A stretch of 63,132 bases of DNA, taken from Lachnospiraceae bacterium MD335. Its GTDB lineage: Bacteria > Bacillota > Clostridia > Lachnospirales > Lachnospiraceae. This document shows, piece by piece, positions 17,261-29,084 of this stretch. Numbering within the stretch: position 1 is the first letter of the stretch; each line of letters begins with the position of its first letter. The stretch lies in NCBI GenBank assembly GCA_000403335.2, contig KE159617.1, positions 386,412 through 449,543 on the forward strand, given 5' to 3'. Position numbers and translations under genes: made by a program. Below the pieces are notes generated by a model. That model saw nothing but the letters and a program-made list of their open reading frames with translations. It was not told the origin of the DNA and made no database searches.

Positions 17261-18514
17261 TCAAACGGTCAGCTTAAGACAGAGCTGACGGTACTTCGGA
17301 CGTTTCGTCCGAAACCAAAGCCTGACGCCTTCTTTTGCATACGATAGTATACCAGAGATGCCTTTTGCCAGCCGGTAATAGCAGAAGAAAACTTTTTGCT
17401 TTACCGGATCTGCTGTTTTTATGATGGAAACCTTTAGCGCATTTGTCTCGGGTCCCATGGAAACCAGGCCTAGGAATGCCATGCACAAAGTAATATAAAA
17501 ATTCAGGGCATTGATTGCCTTTAACTTTCTGACACGAAAGTTTTCAAACTGGAACACCTGTTTTTTGCAGCGGAAATATTCTTCTATTTTCCAACGGGAA
17601 AAATAAGTCCTTGCAACCTGGATTGCCTCCTCCCTGGAGCTGATTTTTTTGTTGGTGGCAAGCATCATTGGATGCTCTGTGATCCCGTAAACAAGCACCA
17701 GATAAATGGCTTTCCTGGATGCAGTGATCTGCACTTTGACATGGGAGAGGTATGCCTCATGGCTCTTACCTTTGTAAAAGACATTTGTTTTAATCTTTCC
17801 TTTCCTGCGGTTACGCAGTTCTGAAGCCATTGTCCATTTGTTATGGTATAAGAGTTTACGGTTGGATTTCAGGCGGATCACATAATCCTGTCCCAGTTCG
17901 TCCAGTTTTAGAAACATTTTGTTATCATCATAGCCGCGGTCCATACAAAAGACTGCCTTTCCAAAGAGTGCCGCTCCCAGTTCCATGGACTGGAATGTAA
18001 TCGTATTTACAGACTTATAGGCTTTTTCAGAGGAAGAATGTATTTTGGAAAAAATGCTGACAGGGTGATTACTGCGTGTAAGTACACATGCCTCTGTGAC
18101 ATGGTAGCCTTTTTTGTAAACATTTTTTGTGGATGTGCTTTCAGAACCGTCCCTGACGATCCCAAGAGACTCAAATTTATGGCCGTCCGGTTTTACAACA
18201 TCACTGTCATCGATATAAACCACCGGTTCATCAGGCGTCCATTTTTTCACCTGCTGAAGGTAAGAAGCAGCTGCAGATGCAGGGGTACCTTTTTCAAGAT
18301 GTGTGGATAGCCGGTCAACGACATTGATTTTTTTGGAAGACTCGTGAAGCTGGTCAGCCACATCCGTCAGCAGGCAGCTTTTAGAAGCCAGAATGCCATA
18401 AGTGATGTCAGCAGTAAATTTCTTATTTGGTTTGGAAAGATGTTTGGAGATTTTATTTGTAAAAGTTAAAATTTTTCGTTTCAATTGGTAAGTATTTGAT
18501 GTAAAATTAACCAC
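17261..18514 (-). CDS. IS4-family transposase (outer IS), cut off from its ribosome binding site
   Basis: DDE transposase of 417 residues when read from the GTG at 18514-18512 (VNFTSNTYQLKRKILTF). It has DDSDVVKPDG (first Asp), DRGYDDNKMF (second Asp) and YFSRWKIEEYFRCKKQ (the Y-R-E-K signature with the catalytic Glu). The original Shine-Dalgarno GAGGAGG now lies beyond the inner IS at 20214-20220 (complement). The frame today continues into the inner IS repeat and meets an ATG at 18532, but no ribosome binding site is seen before it. The transposase is probably intact in sequence and poorly translated. Confidence 0.85.
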   Translation of the reverse strand: MVNFTSNTYQLKRKILTFTNKISKHLSKPNKKFTADITYGILASKSCLLTDVADQLHESSKKINVVDRLSTHLEKGTPASAAASYLQQVKKWTPDEPVVYIDDSDVVKPDGHKFESLGIVRDGSESTSTKNVYKKGYHVTEACVLTRSNHPVSIFSKIHSSSEKAYKSVNTITFQSMELGAALFGKAVFCMDRGYDDNKMFLKLDELGQDYVIRLKSNRKLLYHNKWTMASELRNRRKGKIKTNVFYKGKSHEAYLSHVKVQITASRKAIYLVLVYGITEHPMMLATNKKISSREEAIQVARTYFSRWKIEEYFRCKKQVFQFENFRVRKLKAINALNFYITLCMAFLGLVSMGPETNALKVSIIKTADPVKQKVFFCYYRLAKGISGILSYAKEGVRLWFRTKRPKYRQLCLKLTV

Positions 18515-18633
18515 AGGGAATCCCAATGTCATTTAGATAAGGACGATGCAAAGAACAGTGTATGTAGAAATATGTACCCTGTTCTTTTTTTGTATAATTT
18601 CATAAAGCACTTGACAGGATAAACCAAATGTGT

Positions 18634-18675
18634 GGCCGCTCTGACTATCTAAAAAGAAAGATAGTCAGAGCGGCC
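18634..18675 (+). promoter_or_regulatory. Long hairpin upstream of inner IS transposase
   Basis: Perfect 17-bp stem GGCCGCTCTGACTATCT with its complement around an 8-base loop. It could block read-through transcription or translation of the transposase from outside promoters, as in other IS4-group elements. The role here is inferred. Confidence 0.6.
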
Positions 18676-18718
18676 CTTGTAATCAAGAAAACATCTTGGT
18701 TGCAAGGAGGATTACACA

Positions 18719-20032
18719 ATGAATTATTCTACAGAGGTAAAGCAAAAACTATTATCCATTATTACAGAGATGGATTCTTACCGTTGGTTGTTTACAAAGA
18801 ATCCAGAAACGGATTTTTCACGTAAAAAGAAATGGTCATTTGAAGAGATAATGAAGTTTATGCTTACAATGGAGGGCAAAGCATTAAGAGATGAATTGTT
18901 GGAATATTTTGATTTTGACAGTTCCACGCCATCGGATTCAGCATTTAACCAGCGCAGGGCACAGATACTGCCAGAAGCATTTGAGTTCTTATTTCAAGAA
19001 TTCACTAAATCTTTTAATGATAATGCTGCATATAAAGGACTTAGATTAATTGCCTGTGATGGTTCGGATTTATGCATTGCCTGCAATCCTAAAGATGAAA
19101 CAACCTATTTTCAACCGCTTCCTGACAGCAAAGGCTTCAACCAGCTGCATTTAAACGCTTTTTATGATTTATGCAGCAGAAGATACACAGATGCAATTAT
19201 CCAACCTGCCCGATTGAAAAATGAAAATAGTGCTATGTGTGAATTGATTGACAGATACCGTGGCCAGCCTGCTGTTTTTATCGCAGACAGGGGTTATGAG
19301 AACTACAATATATTTGCTCATGCGGAACATAAAGGAATGTATTACTTAATACGCGTCAAAGATGTAACAAGTAATGGAATAGCTTCGAAACTAACAATGC
19401 TGCCAGAGAGTGATGAATTTGACGAATGGGTTAATCTTACACTCACAAAAAAGCAGACAAATGAAGTAAAAGCAAATCCCCAAAAATACAGAATTATTAT
19501 GAAAAAAACACCTTTTGATTATCTTGACCTGCATTTTAATAAGTTTTACGAAATAAAAATGAGAGTAGTGCGTTTTCCAATCTCGCAAGACTCTTATGAA
19601 TGTATTATTACAAATCTGCCACAAGAAAAATTTAGTTCTGGTGAAATCAAACAGTTATATGCGAAACGCTGGGGAATAGAAACCTCTTTTCGCGAGTTAA
19701 AATATGCATTAGGATTAACACGGTTTCATGCAAAGAAACCAGAATATATTGTGCAGGAAATATGGTCAAGAATGACTCTGTATAATTTCTGTGAGATTAT
19801 AGCGACTAATGTGGTTGTCAAGCAGAAAGTTGGCTGCAAATATATATATCAGCTGAATTATACCCGTGCGATGCGAATTTGCTGTCATTTTCTATCAATA
19901 AAAGAAGAAAAAGCTCCACCCGATGTAGAGTATCTAATCGGACATGAGCTTCTTCCTGTACGTTCTGGGAGAACAGACCCTCGCAAAGTCAAACCCCAGT
20001 CCGCGATAAGCTTTCTATATAGAGCAGCCTAA
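18719..20032 (+). CDS. IS4-family transposase (inner IS)
   Basis: 437 residues. DDE catalytic residues are visible in context: LIACDGSDLC (first Asp), VFIADRGYENYNIF (second Asp), and LYAKRWGIETSFRELKYALG (Y-R-E-K signature with Glu). Full length with no frameshift, and start ATG after AAGGAGG. Its sequence is only distantly related to the outer IS transposase. Probably functional. Confidence 0.92.
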   Translation: MNYSTEVKQKLLSIITEMDSYRWLFTKNPETDFSRKKKWSFEEIMKFMLTMEGKALRDELLEYFDFDSSTPSDSAFNQRRAQILPEAFEFLFQEFTKSFNDNAAYKGLRLIACDGSDLCIACNPKDETTYFQPLPDSKGFNQLHLNAFYDLCSRRYTDAIIQPARLKNENSAMCELIDRYRGQPAVFIADRGYENYNIFAHAEHKGMYYLIRVKDVTSNGIASKLTMLPESDEFDEWVNLTLTKKQTNEVKANPQKYRIIMKKTPFDYLDLHFNKFYEIKMRVVRFPISQDSYECIITNLPQEKFSSGEIKQLYAKRWGIETSFRELKYALGLTRFHAKKPEYIVQEIWSRMTLYNFCEIIATNVVVKQKVGCKYIYQLNYTRAMRICCHFLSIKEEKAPPDVEYLIGHELLPVRSGRTDPRKVKPQSAISFLYRAA

Positions 20033-20203
20033 TCAAATATTAGTATATACCATTTTTAAGACAGATGAAAGCATCTGTCTGTTTGTCGTACAAATTTATT
20101 ACGTTGAATGCTTTTAAATATAGAAAAACAGCGAATAAACAAAATGTTTACTCGCTGTAAAAAGAATCCTAACTGCAATGTTATCCTTATCTAAATGACA
20201 TTG

Positions 20204-20375
20204 CAGGGAATCCTCCTCTTTTTGTTTAGTATGATTTTATTGTGGTGATTAAATTTTACATCAAAAAGGAGAAGGATTCCTTATTTTTTGGCTTATTTTT
20301 TTAAGTTGTACATAATTAGTACATACGATTGATGGTTCTGTGGATAGAACTGCGGAAACTCAAGTAAAAATACGG
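20204..20375. other. Promoter end of the outer IS4 element
   Basis: Holds the second target copy CAGGGAATCC, the severed transposase Shine-Dalgarno (TCCTCCTC on this strand), an A/T-rich stretch and the right terminal repeat. No gene. Confidence 0.6.
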
Positions 20376-20404
20376 TTGACTTTCCAAATGACTTGTGGTA
20401 ACAT
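20376..20404 (+). promoter_or_regulatory. Promoter candidate for rpoB-rpoC
   Basis: TTGACT, 17-base spacer, TAACAT. The -35 begins 10 bases outside the end of the outer IS. About 130 bases of leader separate it from rpoB. Confidence 0.65.
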
Positions 20405-20531
20405 GTAATGTGCGCTATTGTGAAAAAGTGGCTTATTTATAATGCTTAAAATAACAGGTGTTTCTTAACATTTATTTCAATGCGGCGCATTAATTATAGA
20501 TCTTGAATGATGAAGAACGGGGTGAAATGTC

Positions 20532-23500
20532 ATGGAAAAGAACAGAATACGTCCAGTTGTCTCCGGAAAGACGATGCGTATGAGCTACCAAAGACAAGAA
20601 GAGGTTTTGCAGATGCCGGACCTGATCGAGGTGCAGAAGGACTCCTACAAATGGTTCCTCGAGGAAGGCTTTAGGGAGGCATTGGCAGACATCTCTCCTA
20701 TTACGGATTACAGCGGACGCTTAAGTCTGGAATTTGTTGACTATGTTCTCGCAGAGGACGAAATCAAGCACACGATTGAGGAGTGCAAGGAACGCGATTT
20801 AACTTATGAGGCCCCTGTAAAAATTAAGGTTCGCCTTCACAACAAGGAGAAGGAAGAAATCAGCGAGCACGAGATTTTTATGGGCAACTTTCCGTTGATG
20901 ACAGAAACCGGTACGTTTGTTATTAACGGTGCGGAGCGTGTTATTGTCAGCCAGCTCGTTCGTTCACCGGGTATTTATTATGGCATTACCCATGATAAAA
21001 TCGGTAAGCGGCTGTTTTCATGTACGGTAATCCCCAATAGAGGCGCATGGTTGGAGTACGAGACGGATTCCAATGATGTCTTTTATGTGCGCGTAGATAG
21101 GACAAGAAAAGTGCCGATTACGGTGTTTATCCGTGCGCTTGGCGTCGGCACGAACGAGGAAATTTTGGAGCTGTTCGGTGATGAACCAAAAATTCATGCC
21201 AGCTTCACAAAGGATACGGCGGAGAACTATCAGGAGGGCTTAAAGGAGCTTTACAGCAAAATCCGTCCGGGTGAGCCGTTCAGTTTGGACAGTGCAGAAA
21301 ATCTTGTGACGGCAATGTTCTTTGACCCTAGGAGATATGATCTTGCGAAGGTTGGCCGTTATAAATTTAACAAAAAGCTTGCGCTGAAAAACAGAATTCG
21401 CAATCAGATTTTGGCGGAGGATGTTGTTGATCCGTTTAGCGGAGAAGTGTTGGGCACAAAGGGTGAGAAGGTAACCGTGGAAATGGCGGATGTGATTCAG
21501 AATGCCGCGGTTCCGTTTGTATGGATACAGACAGAGGAAAGGCTTGTGAAAGTGCTTTCCAATATGATGGTGGATATTACGAACTTTGTTGACTGTGAGC
21601 CGAGAAGCCTTGGCATTACGGAGCAGGTTTATTTTCCTGTGCTTCGTCAAATCCTTGAGGAGTATTCTGAAAATCCGGAGGAGCTGGCGGATGCGATTAC
21701 GAGAAACGTGCATGAACTGATTCCGAAGCACATCACAAAAGAAGATATTTTGGCATCAATCAACTACAACATGCATTTGGAATTCGGACTTGGAAACAGC
21801 GATGACATTGACCATTTGGGCAACAGACGTATCAGGGCGGTCGGTGAGCTCCTGCAGAACCAGTACCGTATCGGTCTTTCAAGAATGGAGCGCGTGGTTC
21901 GTGAGCGTATGACGACGCACGATTCGGATGATGTGTCACCGCAGGCTTTAATCAACATAAAACCTGTACAGGCTGCCATTAAAGAGTTCTTCGGTTCTTC
22001 ACAGCTGTCACAGTTTATGGATCAGAACAATCCGCTTGGCGAGCTGACGCACAAGAGACGTCTTTCGGCGCTGGGACCTGGTGGTCTTTCAAGAGACCGT
22101 GCCGGATTTGAGGTCCGTGACGTACACTATTCCCACTACGGAAGAATGTGCCCGATTGAGACACCGGAAGGTCCGAACATCGGTTTGATTAACTCGCTTG
22201 CATCGTATGCGAGAATTAATGAATATGGTTTTATAGAAGCGCCTTATCGAAAGATTGACAAAACAGACCCGAAAAATCCCCGCGTTACAAACGACGTTGT
22301 ATATATGACAGCGGACGAAGAGGATAATTACCATGTTGCGCAGGCGAATGAGCAGCTTGACGAGAACGGATATTTCGTACGAAATTCCGTATCGGGACGT
22401 TATCTCGATGAGACGCAGGAGTATCCGAAGGCGATGTTCGAGTATATGGACGTGTCTCCGAAAATGGTGTTCTCAGTGGCTACGGCACTGATTCCGTTCC
22501 TACAGAACGATGACGCGAACCGTGCGCTGATGGGGTCGAACATGCAGCGTCAGGCGGTGCCTTTGCTGTTTACGGAGGCGCCTGTTGTCGGGACTGGTAT
22601 GGAAGTAAAGACGGCGGTGGACTCCGGCGTGTGCGTGGTTGCAAAGAAGGCAGGAACGATTACGCATGTGGATTCAAGGTTCATCCGCATTGCATATGAT
22701 GACGGTGAAAAAGCGGAGTTTAAGCTGCACAAATTTGAGCGAAGCAACCAGTCCAACTGTTACAATCAGAAGCCTATTGTATTTAAGGGCGACCATGTGG
22801 CGGCAGGTCAGGTTATCGCGGACGGCGCTTCTACAAGCGGCGGTGAGCTTGGACTCGGAAAAAATCCTCTGATTGGATTTATGACATGGGAAGGCTACAA
22901 CTACGAGGATGCCGTACTGTTAAGTGAACGGCTTGTTATGGAGGATGTGTATACATCGATTCATATTGAAGAATATGAGACGGATGCGCGTGACACGAAG
23001 CTTGGACCTGAGGAGATTACGAGAGATGTGCCGGGTGTCGGTGATGATGCGCTCAAGGATTTGGATGACAGGGGTATCATCCGCGTAGGTGCGGAGGTTC
23101 GTGCCGGTGATATTCTCGTTGGAAAGGTAACGCCTAAGGGCGAGACGGAGCTTACTGCGGAGGAGCGTCTCTTGCGTGCAATCTTTGGTGAAAAGGCGAG
23201 AGAAGTACGTGATACTTCGCTTAAAGTGCCTCATGGCGAGTACGGCGTTGTTGTGGATGCGAAGGTATTCTCAAGGGCAGCCGGCGATACGGAGCTTGCT
23301 CCCGGTGTGAACCAGTCGGTGCGTATCTATATTGCGCAGAAGAGAAAGATTTCCGTGGGCGATAAAATGGCAGGACGTCACGGTAACAAGGGTGTTGTTT
23401 CCCGTGTGCTTCCTGTTGAGGATATGCCGTATCTGCCAAACGGAAGACCGCTTGACATTGTATTAAATCCGCTCGGTGTGCCTTCGCGTATGAATATCGG

Positions 23501-24401
23501 TCAGGTGCTCGAAATCCATCTTTCACTTGCTGCAAAGGCGCTTGGATTTAACGTGGCGACACCGGTATTTGACGGTGCAAACGAGGCGGACATTATGGAT
23601 ACGCTGGAGTTGGCAAATGATTATGTAAATCTTGAGTGGGAAGCGTTTGAGGCGAAACACAAAGCGGAGCTTCTGCCTGAGGTTTTGGAGTATTTGTCTG
23701 AGAACAGAGAGCATAGAAAGTATTGGAAAGGTGTTCCGATTTCGCGGGACGGTAAAGTCAGACTGCGTGACGGAAGGACAGGCGAGTATTTTGACAGTCC
23801 GGTTACGATTGGACACATGCACTATCTGAAGCTTCATCATCTTGTAGACGATAAGATTCATGCGCGTTCTACAGGACCGTACGGAATGGTAACGCAGCAG
23901 CCGCTCGGCGGTAAAGCGCAGTTCGGCGGACAGCGTTTCGGAGAGATGGAGGTTTGGGCGCTTGAGGCGTACGGCGCTTCCCATACTCTTCAGGAAATTC
24001 TGACCGTGAAATCCGATGATGTTGTCGGACGTGTGAAGACATATGAGGCAATTATCAAGGGTGAGAATATTCCGGAGCCCGGCATTCCGGAGTCGTTTAA
24101 GGTGTTGCTTAAGGAACTGCAGTCTCTTGGTCTTGACGTGAAGGTATATGATGAGAACCGCAACGAGGTTGAGCTTAAGGAGTCTGTTGATTACAGCGAA
24201 TCCGATTTCCGTGTGGAGATGGAGGGCGACAACAAGTATGACAACAGAGAAAAGCTTGAGGGCTATCAGCAGAAGGAATTTGACGCGGCAAGCGGCGATT
24301 TGGTTGATGCTGAGGACGAAGATGATTTTGCAGATGAAGAAGATTATTCGGATGATGAGTTTGACGGTGACGACGACTTTGACGATGATTTTGATGAATA
24401 A
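20532..24401 (+). CDS. rpoB: RNA polymerase subunit beta
   Basis: 1289 residues. It forms the catalytic core with beta'. The rifampicin cluster reads [16 protein letters not shown] then [12 protein letters not shown] (near residues 495-525), with the usual sensitive-type Asp, His and Ser. The [15 protein letters not shown] motif lies near residue 945, and [21 protein letters not shown] near 1130-1150. The last ~60 residues are an Asp/Glu-rich tail ([16 protein letters not shown]), common in this family of Clostridia. ATG after GGGGTGAAATGTC. rpoC follows after 43 bases. Confidence 0.99.
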   Translation: MEKNRIRPVVSGKTMRMSYQRQEEVLQMPDLIEVQKDSYKWFLEEGFREALADISPITDYSGRLSLEFVDYVLAEDEIKHTIEECKERDLTYEAPVKIKVRLHNKEKEEISEHEIFMGNFPLMTETGTFVINGAERVIVSQLVRSPGIYYGITHDKIGKRLFSCTVIPNRGAWLEYETDSNDVFYVRVDRTRKVPITVFIRALGVGTNEEILELFGDEPKIHASFTKDTAENYQEGLKELYSKIRPGEPFSLDSAENLVTAMFFDPRRYDLAKVGRYKFNKKLALKNRIRNQILAEDVVDPFSGEVLGTKGEKVTVEMADVIQNAAVPFVWIQTEERLVKVLSNMMVDITNFVDCEPRSLGITEQVYFPVLRQILEEYSENPEELADAITRNVHELIPKHITKEDILASINYNMHLEFGLGNSDDIDHLGNRRIRAVGELLQNQYRIGLSRMERVVRERMTTHDSDDVSPQALINIKPVQAAIKEFFGSSQLSQFMDQNNPLGELTHKRRLSALGPGGLSRDRAGFEVRDVHYSHYGRMCPIETPEGPNIGLINSLASYARINEYGFIEAPYRKIDKTDPKNPRVTNDVVYMTADEEDNYHVAQANEQLDENGYFVRNSVSGRYLDETQEYPKAMFEYMDVSPKMVFSVATALIPFLQNDDANRALMGSNMQRQAVPLLFTEAPVVGTGMEVKTAVDSGVCVVAKKAGTITHVDSRFIRIAYDDGEKAEFKLHKFERSNQSNCYNQKPIVFKGDHVAAGQVIADGASTSGGELGLGKNPLIGFMTWEGYNYEDAVLLSERLVMEDVYTSIHIEEYETDARDTKLGPEEITRDVPGVGDDALKDLDDRGIIRVGAEVRAGDILVGKVTPKGETELTAEERLLRAIFGEKAREVRDTSLKVPHGEYGVVVDAKVFSRAAGDTELAPGVNQSVRIYIAQKRKISVGDKMAGRHGNKGVVSRVLPVEDMPYLPNGRPLDIVLNPLGVPSRMNIGQVLEIHLSLAAKALGFNVATPVFDGANEADIMDTLELANDYVNLEWEAFEAKHKAELLPEVLEYLSENREHRKYWKGVPISRDGKVRLRDGRTGEYFDSPVTIGHMHYLKLHHLVDDKIHARSTGPYGMVTQQPLGGKAQFGGQRFGEMEVWALEAYGASHTLQEILTVKSDDVVGRVKTYEAIIKGENIPEPGIPESFKVLLKELQSLGLDVKVYDENRNEVELKESVDYSESDFRVEMEGDNKYDNREKLEGYQQKEFDAASGDLVDAEDEDDFADEEDYSDDEFDGDDDFDDDFDE

Positions 24402-24444
24402 GGAATTATAAATTAATAGGTTACTGTTTGGAAGGAGTGCCAAA

Positions 24445-27400
24445 ATGTCTGAGATGAAAAACGAACAGAGTCAGTCTATTTCATTTGATGCCATAAAAAT
24501 AGGTCTTGCCTCTCCTGAGAAAATCAGAGAGTGGTCAAAGGGCGAAGTGACAAAACCCGAGACAATCAACTACAGAACCTTAAAGCCTGAGCGCGACGGT
24601 TTGTACTGCGAAAAAATCTTTGGTCCCAGTAAGGACTGGGAGTGCCATTGCGGTAAGTACAAGAAAATCCGTTATAAGGGCGTTATCTGCGACCGCTGCG
24701 GCGTTGAAGTTACAAAGTCAAGCGTGCGCAGGGAGCGTATGGGTCATATCGAGCTTGCGGCGCCGGTTTCACATATATGGTATTTTAAGGGGATTCCCAG
24801 CCGTATGGGCTTAATTCTTGATTTGACGCCGAGAGTGCTTGAGAAGGTTTTGTATTTTGCGTCGTATATCGTGCTTGACCCGTTATCGACGGACTTGGAA
24901 TATAAACAGGTCTTATCTGAGAAGGAATATCAGGATAATGTGGAGAAGTACGGCAGGAATACATTTCGCGTAGGCATGGGCGCAGAGGCGATTAAGGAGC
25001 TTCTGTGTGCGATTGACCTTGAGAAGGAGTGCGAGGAGCTTTCCACGGAGTTGAAAAACGATAATACGAAGGGTCAGAAACGGGCTAAAATCGTAAAACG
25101 GCTTGAAGTTGTTGAGTCGTTCCGCGCGTCAGGTAACAGGCCGGAGTGGATGATTATGGATACCATTCCTGTGCTTCCGCCTGATTTGCGTCCGATGGTT
25201 CAGTTGGACGGCGGTCGTTTTGCGACATCCGATTTGAATGATTTGTATCGAAGAATTATTAATAGAAATAACCGTTTGAAGAGGCTTTTGGAGCTTGGCG
25301 CGCCGGATATTATCGTGCGCAACGAGAAGCGGATGCTTCAGGAGGCGGTTGACGCACTGATTGATAATGGCAGACGCGGGCGTCCGGTCACGGGACCGGG
25401 TAACAGAGCGTTGAAGTCGCTTTCCGACATGCTTAAGGGTAAGTCGGGACGGTTCCGCCAGAACCTGCTCGGAAAACGTGTTGACTATTCGGGGCGTTCC
25501 GTTATTGTCGTGGGTCCGGAGTTAAAGATTTATCAGTGCGGTCTGCCCAAGGAGATGGCGATAGAGCTGTTTAAGCCGTTCGTTATGAAGGAGCTTGTGT
25601 CAAGGCAGATTTCACAGAATATTAAACATGCCAAGAAGCTTGTCGAGAAGCTCGATCAGGCGGTTTGGGATGTGCTTGAGGATGTCATTAAGGAGCATCC
25701 GGTTATGTTAAACCGTGCACCGACACTTCACAGACTGGGTATTCAGGCGTTTGAGCCGATCCTTGTCGAGGGTAAGGCGATTAAGCTTCATCCGCTTGTT
25801 TGTACGGCATTTAATGCCGATTTCGACGGAGACCAAATGGCGGTACATCTTCCGCTTTCCGTGGAAGCACAGGCAGAATGCAGATTTTTGCTTCTTTCGC
25901 CAAATAACCTGTTAAAGCCCTCAGACGGCGGTCCGGTTGCCGTTCCTTCTCAGGATATGGTGCTTGGTATTTACTATCTGACACAGGAGCGTCCCGGTGC
26001 AGTGGGTGAAGGCAAGTTCTTTAAGAATGTAAACGAAGCAATTCTTGCGTATGAGAACGGTGCATGTACCCTGCATTCAAGGATTAAAGTAAGAGTGACA
26101 AAGACGTTAGAGAGCGGCGAAACAGTTACTGCAAATGTCGAGTCGACGCTTGGACGCTTTATCTTTAACGAAATTCTTCCGCAGGATTTGGAGTTTGTGG
26201 ACAGAACAAAGCCTGAGGACGAATTGCTGCTGGAGGTGGATTTCCATGTAGGAAAGAAGCAGTTAAAGCAGATTTTGGAGAAAGTTATCAATATTCACGG
26301 CGCGACTAAGACAGCGGAAGTGCTTGACAGTATCAAGGCAATGGGTTACAAGTATTCGACGAGAGCCGCGATGACCGTTTCGATTTCCGATATGACCGTG
26401 CCTGCCGAAAAGGCAGAGATGCTTGAGGAGGCGCAGAAGACGGTTGACCGCATTACGATGAATTTCCGCCGTGGTCTGATGACGGACGAGGAGCGTTATA
26501 AGGCGGTTGTCGAGACGTGGAAAGAGACGGATGACCAGTTGACGGATAAGCTGATTAACGGTCTTGACAAATACAACAACATCTTTATGATGGCAGACTC
26601 CGGCGCCCGTGGTTCAAACCAGCAGATTAAGCAGCTTGCAGGTATGCGTGGATTGATGGCGGATACGACGGGACGTACGATTGAGCTTCCGATTAAGTCA
26701 AACTTCCGTGAGGGACTTGACGTATTGGAGTATTTCATGTCGGCGCACGGCGCTAGAAAAGGTATGTCGGATACGGCGCTTCGTACGGCGGACTCCGGTT
26801 ATCTGACGCGTCGAATGGTAGACGTTTGTCAGGAGCTGATTATCCGCGAAGTTGACTGCTGCGAGGGCAAGGATTATATTCCGGGTATGGAAGTTGCCGC
26901 GTTTATGGACGGCAGAGAGACCATTGAAGGATTAAAGGACAGAATTACGGGAAGATATTCTTGTGAAGATATTATGGACAGGGACGGAACCGTGATTGTC
27001 AAGAAGAATCATATGATTACGCCGAGCCGCGCGGCCAAGATTATGAGCAAGGGCGTCAATGAGAAGGGTGAGCCGATTGAAAAGGTGAAAATCCGAAACA
27101 TTCTCTGCTGTAAATCGCGTATCGGTATCTGCTCAAAGTGCTATGGTGCAAACATGGCGACCGGCGAACCGGTTCAAATCGGTGAAGCAGTCGGTATTAT
27201 TGCGGCACAGTCTATCGGTGAGCCGGGTACACAGCTTACGATGAGAACTTTCCACAGCGGCGGTGTTGCCGGTGATGATATTACACAGGGTCTTCCCCGT
27301 GTAGAGGAGCTTTTCGAGGCAAGAAAACCGAAGGGTCTTGCAATTATTGCGGAGATTGGCGGTACTGCAACGATTAAGGATACGAAGAAGAAACGCGAGA

Positions 27401-28110
27401 TTATCGTTTCTGACGGAATAAACGAAAAAACGTACCTTATTCCGTACGGATCACGTATCAAGATTACGGACGGCGCGGAGATTGAGGCTGGTGACGAGCT
27501 GACAGAAGGCAGCGTTAATCCGCATGACTTGCTTGAAATTAAAAAAATTGATGCCGTTCAGAATTATCTGCTCCGCGAGGTTCAGAGAGTATACCGTTTA
27601 CAGGGCGTTGATATTGCAGATAAGCATATCGAGGTTATCGTGCGTCAGATGTTAAAGAAGAAACGCATTGAGACAAGCGGCGATACGGAATTTCTGCCGG
27701 GAACACTGGTCGATGCGTTGGAGCTTGAGGAGATTAACGAGCAGCTCATTGCGGAGGAGAAGCAGCCGGCTGAGGCGAAGGATATTATTCTCGGTATCAC
27801 GAAGGCGGCGCTTGCCACGAGTTCATTCCTGTCTGCGGCTTCCTTCCAGGAGACGACGAAGGTGCTTACGGAAGCGGCAATCAAGGGTAAGATTGACCCG
27901 TTGATTGGCTTGAAGGAAAACGTAATTATCGGTAAGCTGATACCTGCGGGTACAGGTTTGAGACGTTACAGAAACGTAAAGCTTAATACGGACGTTGAGG
28001 CTGAGGATACGATTAACTTTGAGGAAGAAGATTATAACTATGAGAATGAGTACGGAATGCAGCATTCGGAGCAGACTGTATCAGAGCAGAATATGTCGCT
28101 TTCTTTCTAA
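24445..28110 (+). CDS. rpoC: RNA polymerase subunit beta'
   Basis: 1221 residues. It carries the active-site Mg-binding motif [12 protein letters not shown] (near residue 455), the N-terminal zinc finger ([20 protein letters not shown], residues ~65-85), the second zinc cluster ([13 protein letters not shown]-like, near 890), and the trigger-loop region [16 protein letters not shown]. Short spacing from rpoB with GGAAGGAG before the ATG shows an operon. Terminator follows at 28133. Confidence 0.99.
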   Translation: MSEMKNEQSQSISFDAIKIGLASPEKIREWSKGEVTKPETINYRTLKPERDGLYCEKIFGPSKDWECHCGKYKKIRYKGVICDRCGVEVTKSSVRRERMGHIELAAPVSHIWYFKGIPSRMGLILDLTPRVLEKVLYFASYIVLDPLSTDLEYKQVLSEKEYQDNVEKYGRNTFRVGMGAEAIKELLCAIDLEKECEELSTELKNDNTKGQKRAKIVKRLEVVESFRASGNRPEWMIMDTIPVLPPDLRPMVQLDGGRFATSDLNDLYRRIINRNNRLKRLLELGAPDIIVRNEKRMLQEAVDALIDNGRRGRPVTGPGNRALKSLSDMLKGKSGRFRQNLLGKRVDYSGRSVIVVGPELKIYQCGLPKEMAIELFKPFVMKELVSRQISQNIKHAKKLVEKLDQAVWDVLEDVIKEHPVMLNRAPTLHRLGIQAFEPILVEGKAIKLHPLVCTAFNADFDGDQMAVHLPLSVEAQAECRFLLLSPNNLLKPSDGGPVAVPSQDMVLGIYYLTQERPGAVGEGKFFKNVNEAILAYENGACTLHSRIKVRVTKTLESGETVTANVESTLGRFIFNEILPQDLEFVDRTKPEDELLLEVDFHVGKKQLKQILEKVINIHGATKTAEVLDSIKAMGYKYSTRAAMTVSISDMTVPAEKAEMLEEAQKTVDRITMNFRRGLMTDEERYKAVVETWKETDDQLTDKLINGLDKYNNIFMMADSGARGSNQQIKQLAGMRGLMADTTGRTIELPIKSNFREGLDVLEYFMSAHGARKGMSDTALRTADSGYLTRRMVDVCQELIIREVDCCEGKDYIPGMEVAAFMDGRETIEGLKDRITGRYSCEDIMDRDGTVIVKKNHMITPSRAAKIMSKGVNEKGEPIEKVKIRNILCCKSRIGICSKCYGANMATGEPVQIGEAVGIIAAQSIGEPGTQLTMRTFHSGGVAGDDITQGLPRVEELFEARKPKGLAIIAEIGGTATIKDTKKKREIIVSDGINEKTYLIPYGSRIKITDGAEIEAGDELTEGSVNPHDLLEIKKIDAVQNYLLREVQRVYRLQGVDIADKHIEVIVRQMLKKKRIETSGDTEFLPGTLVDALELEEINEQLIAEEKQPAEAKDIILGITKAALATSSFLSAASFQETTKVLTEAAIKGKIDPLIGLKENVIIGKLIPAGTGLRRYRNVKLNTDVEAEDTINFEEEDYNYENEYGMQHSEQTVSEQNMSLSF

Positions 28111-28132
28111 GAAAATAATATAGAACGATACA

Positions 28133-28175
28133 AACAGCGTGTGCCGTATTGTGAAACGGCATGCGCTGTTTTTGT
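28133..28175 (+). terminator. Intrinsic terminator after rpoC
   Basis: Stem AACAGCGTGTGCCGT / ACGGCATGCGCTGTT (one mismatch) with loop ATTGTGAA, then TTTG. It closes the rpoBC operon. The remaining ~190 bases to the next promoter show no gene. Confidence 0.85.
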
Positions 28176-28361
28176 CATGGAAATAACCTGGCTTTGTGTA
28201 TTAAAATTCACATACCGGTTAGGATATAGATAAGGATTATGGAGATTTCCGGCAGCTGTCAGGCAGATAAAGTGTAAGACAAAATGCAACATATGAGCAA
28301 GCGGAAATAAACTTTTCACTTCAGTTAACGGAAAAAACTTAACAAAAACAGAAAAAAATAA

Positions 28362-28390
28362 TTGACAATATCAGGCGATAAACGTATAAT
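28362..28390 (+). promoter_or_regulatory. Consensus sigma-A promoter of the str operon
   Basis: TTGACA, 17-base spacer, TATAAT: a perfect consensus, 82 bases before rpsL. Confidence 0.9.
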
Positions 28391-28472
28391 AATTAAGCAT
28401 GCGTGTAAAAGAAAGCATGCGATGTGCCTAATTGACTTGGCATTTAGATAAGATTATAGGAGGTGAAAAAGA

Positions 28473-28892
28473 ATGCCAACATTTAACCAATTAGTAAGAA
28501 AAGGACGTCAGGAAACAGCTAAGAAGTCTACTGCACCGGCACTTCAGAGAGGATACAACTCTTTAAAGAAGAAAGCTACCGACACATCTGCTCCCCAAAA
28601 GAGAGGTGTTTGTACGGCAGTTAAGACTGCAACACCTAAGAAGCCTAACTCAGCGCTTAGAAAAATTGCCAGAGTTCGTCTTTCAAACGGAATGGAAGTG
28701 ACAAGCTACATCCCCGGAGAAGGTCACAACTTACAGGAGCATAGTGTTGTTCTGATCAGAGGCGGACGTGTTAAGGACTTACCCGGTACAAGATACCACA
28801 TCATCAGAGGTACACTCGATACTGCGGGAGTTGCTAACAGAAAGCAGGCTCGCTCTAAGTATGGAGCTAAGAGACCGAAGGCAGGCAAGTAA
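28473..28892 (+). CDS. rpsL: 30S ribosomal protein S12
   Basis: 139 residues. It is in the decoding centre. Contains [18 protein letters not shown] with the wild-type Lys of the streptomycin site, and [27 protein letters not shown], the second resistance-associated loop also wild type. GGAGGTGAAAAAGA precedes the ATG. Confidence 0.99.
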   Translation: MPTFNQLVRKGRQETAKKSTAPALQRGYNSLKKKATDTSAPQKRGVCTAVKTATPKKPNSALRKIARVRLSNGMEVTSYIPGEGHNLQEHSVVLIRGGRVKDLPGTRYHIIRGTLDTAGVANRKQARSKYGAKRPKAGK

Positions 28893-29084
28893 TTGTCTGT
28901 GAAGTACCACAAAAAACTAATTAGTGTTGGGATTCTGATTTAATACCTTTGAAATAAAGAAATGTTAAAATAGAAAACCGCGCGAACACAAAGTTTTATT
29001 CATGTGAGTACCGTTGATTTAATCAAATGGCGCAAAATCCGCAAAAAGAGGATTTCGTTATTCATAATTAAGGAGGGAAGAACC

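Larger units (their letters stand above)
18524..20203 (+). mobile_element. IS4-family element (inner), 1680 bp
   Basis: 20-bp perfect inverted repeats: CAATGTCATTTAGATAAGGA at 18524-18543 and its complement at 20184-20203. They are flanked by the 10-bp target duplication CAGGGAATCC (18514-18523 and 20204-20213). One transposase gene fills it. A 17-bp-stem hairpin precedes the gene, and terminator-like hairpins follow it (20059-20080, 20129-20157). Confidence 0.9.
17101..20366 (-). mobile_element. IS4-family element (outer), split by a second IS
   Basis: Near-perfect terminal repeats of 16 bp, 15 matching: TACTTAAGTTTCCGCA at 17101-17116, and its inverse at 20351-20366 with one change. Short A-runs flank both ends, so a small A-rich target duplication is possible. 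Removing the inner IS (18524-20203) and one target copy leaves about 1.58 kb, a normal IS4 size. It lies between the rplL terminator and the rpoB promoter. The 17117-17260 part inside it shows no credible gene. Confidence 0.75.

Noticed and set aside
20532-28110. Antibiotic resistance changes in rpoB, rpsL or fusA
   Set aside because: The rifampicin cluster and the S12 lysines have wild-type residues. Nothing in the visible motifs suggests resistance.
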